Source: Marinobacterium nitratireducens (GTDB lineage Bacteria > Pseudomonadota > Gammaproteobacteria > Pseudomonadales > Balneatricaceae). From it: a stretch of DNA of 64,000 bases. This document shows positions 62,806 to 64,000 of the stretch, piece by piece. The stretch is from assembly GCF_014645375.1 (NCBI RefSeq), contig NZ_BMLT01000008.1, positions 62,001-126,000 on the forward strand. Direction: 5' to 3'. A program made the translations under genes and the position numbers. A model generated the notes under the pieces. The model was not told the origin of the DNA, did no database searches, and saw only the letters and a list, made by a program, of their open reading frames with translations. Every line of letters starts with the position of its first letter. The first letter of the stretch is position 1.

Positions 62806-64000
62806 ATGGCAGGTTTCAATACGGCGATTACCGGGCTGAAAGCGGCCTCGACCGATCTGGATGTCACCGGTAACAATATCGCGAACTCCAGTACCGTCGG
62901 TTTCAAGGCCTCTCGCACCGAGTTCGCCGACATCTACGCCACCGCCGTGGTCGGCGCAGGCTCCAGCAATATCGCCGGTTCCGGCGTCACCGTTTCGGAT
63001 ATCGCCCAGGATTTCAGCGCCGGCACCATCGAGTTCACCAACAACAACCTGGACCTGGCGATCAACGGCGCCGGCTTCTTTCAGCTCGACGATGGTCAGG
63101 GCGGCGTGACCTACACCCGTGCCGGCGCCTTCGAGCTCGACAAGGATGGCAATATCGTCTCGAAGAACGGCAGCTATCTGCAGGGCTACGGCCTGGACGC
63201 AGACGGCAACCTGCTGCCGGTCGGCAACCTGGCGGTCACCGAGAAGGAGAGCCCGCCCAAGGCCACCGAATCCATCGACCTGTCGTTCAACATCGACTCC
63301 CGCGAGGATGCGACGCTGCTGACCGCGCCTTACGACAAGGATGACCCCGGTTCCTTCACCTACAGCACCACGGTGCGGACCTTCGACAGCCTGGGTAACG
63401 AGCACACGGTCAAGTTCAACTTCGTCGAGCAGCGTCCGGTGCGCGAGGTTTACAGCTTCGATGGCGACACCGCGACCCTGTCCGGCATCGCGGGGGTGGG
63501 CGCCAGCGCGCTGGCGGGCGATCCGGACCTGCGCAATGCCCTGGTGGCGGCGGATCCACGCATCGATCCGGAATCCTTCGTTTACGATGCGGTCACCGAT
63601 ACCACCACCTTCGAGTTCTACGCCGAGGCGACCGCGTCGGGCGACATGATCCTAGGTACCGGTGCCAGCGCCGAGGCGCTGACGCCAATCGAGCGCCCGT
63701 CCAACGAAGTCCATAACTATGTCTTCGACGACAGCGTCTTTAGCGCCGGCGTCGACGGCAACGAGCTGGCGAACGAAACCTCGGTCGAAATCGGCGGTAT
63801 CCCGGTGGTACTGAGCGCCGGTTCCACCAAGGCCGACGTCGGCACCGCGATCGAAGCGTCCCAGGGGCGCATCCTCGAAGCGAACCCGGACGTCGAGTCC
63901 GTTGTGTTCGACGGCTCCGGCATCGTCATTACCTTCAAGGCGGATGCCGGCAACGTCGACACGCTGCCGATCAGCTTTGCCAGCGGCGATGAGTTCTGGG
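62806..64000 (+). CDS. flgE: Flagellar hook protein FlgE, truncated by the window end
   Basis: The first 398 residues are present. The N-terminus MAGFNTAITGLKAASTDLDVTGNNIANSSTVGFKASRTEFADIY is the conserved axial-protein start. NLDLAINGAGFFQLDDG and YTRAGAFELDKDGNIVSKNGSYLQGYGLDADGNLLP belong to the D0/D1 part, and FDSLGNEHTVKFNF to D2. The central domain is long and variable. The C-terminal half lies beyond 64000. Confidence 0.95.
   Translation, partial: MAGFNTAITGLKAASTDLDVTGNNIANSSTVGFKASRTEFADIYATAVVGAGSSNIAGSGVTVSDIAQDFSAGTIEFTNNNLDLAINGAGFFQLDDGQGGVTYTRAGAFELDKDGNIVSKNGSYLQGYGLDADGNLLPVGNLAVTEKESPPKATESIDLSFNIDSREDATLLTAPYDKDDPGSFTYSTTVRTFDSLGNEHTVKFNFVEQRPVREVYSFDGDTATLSGIAGVGASALAGDPDLRNALVAADPRIDPESFVYDAVTDTTTFEFYAEATASGDMILGTGASAEALTPIERPSNEVHNYVFDDSVFSAGVDGNELANETSVEIGGIPVVLSAGSTKADVGTAIEASQGRILEANPDVESVVFDGSGIVITFKADAGNVDTLPISFASGDEFW

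Overview
The window reads as the chromosome of a GC-rich (roughly 60% or more), motile, respiratory gammaproteobacterium of the Pseudomonadales/Oceanospirillales type, probably marine. The clues are the order recX-alaS-lysC-csrA-tRNA-Ser-tRNA-Arg, the order flgN-flgM-flgA / cheV-cheR-flgBCDE, a TRAP transporter, a sodium-pumping oxaloacetate decarboxylase and a GG-N10-GC (sigma-54) promoter before flgB. The species cannot be fixed from the sequence alone. No phage, transposase, plasmid or CRISPR was seen.

Layout. 1-6050: end of an inositol-monophosphatase-like gene, a thioredoxin-fold protein, recX (without recA beside it), alaS, lysC, csrA. 6050-7710: tRNA-Ser(GCT), three identical tRNA-Arg(ACG), at least three decayed tRNA-Arg-like copies with an enlarged anticodon loop, and nested tandem duplications. 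7713-12677: cardiolipin synthase, a predicted outer-membrane barrel, and a coupled pair (DUF2092-like periplasmic protein plus an Arg/Asp/Glu-rich repeat protein). 12802-18113: thiI and oadGAB with its terminator. 18215-21224: histone-deacetylase-family enzyme, a possible small RNA, and a TPR protein with a receiver domain lacking its phosphorylatable Asp. 21679-26513: a caa3-type cytochrome oxidase operon whose subunit II carries two cytochrome c domains and which has two subunit III genes. 26598-30409: membrane protein, CodA-family deaminase, MocA-like nucleotidyltransferase, folE. 30633-37553 (minus strand): an iron-uptake cluster behind a Fur box: exbB, two exbD, tonB, TonB-dependent receptor, PiuC-type hydroxylase, FMN alpha-hydroxyacid dehydrogenase. 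37792-37868: tRNA-Arg(CCT). 38143-56196: glycolate/glyoxylate region. 56291-57376: hppD. 57419-64000: flagellar and chemotaxis genes, cut off inside flgE.

The glycolate/glyoxylate region is the functional core. GlcDEF would oxidise glycolate to glyoxylate. Glyoxylate then goes either to malate (GlcB) or through Gcl, Hyi and GlxR to glycerate. A TRAP transporter and an LrgAB pair are plausible organic-acid carriers. A FadR/GntR-type and an IclR-type regulator are present, and candidate operators can be read: two perfect ACTGGT-N3-ACCAGT palindromes between the gntR gene and dctP, and an IclR-like GAAAT-N2-ATTTC palindrome before gcl.

Most notable: a CodA homologue with Cys at the position of E. 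coli Asp314, which predicts 5-methylcytosine deaminase activity; LrgAB beside glycolate oxidase, echoing the plant glycolate/glycerate translocator PLGG1; a second ExbD whose proton-carrying Asp is Asn; the decayed tRNA-Arg array; a 22-nt hairpin that recurs six times inside an interspersed repeat family; and the degenerate receiver-TPR protein.
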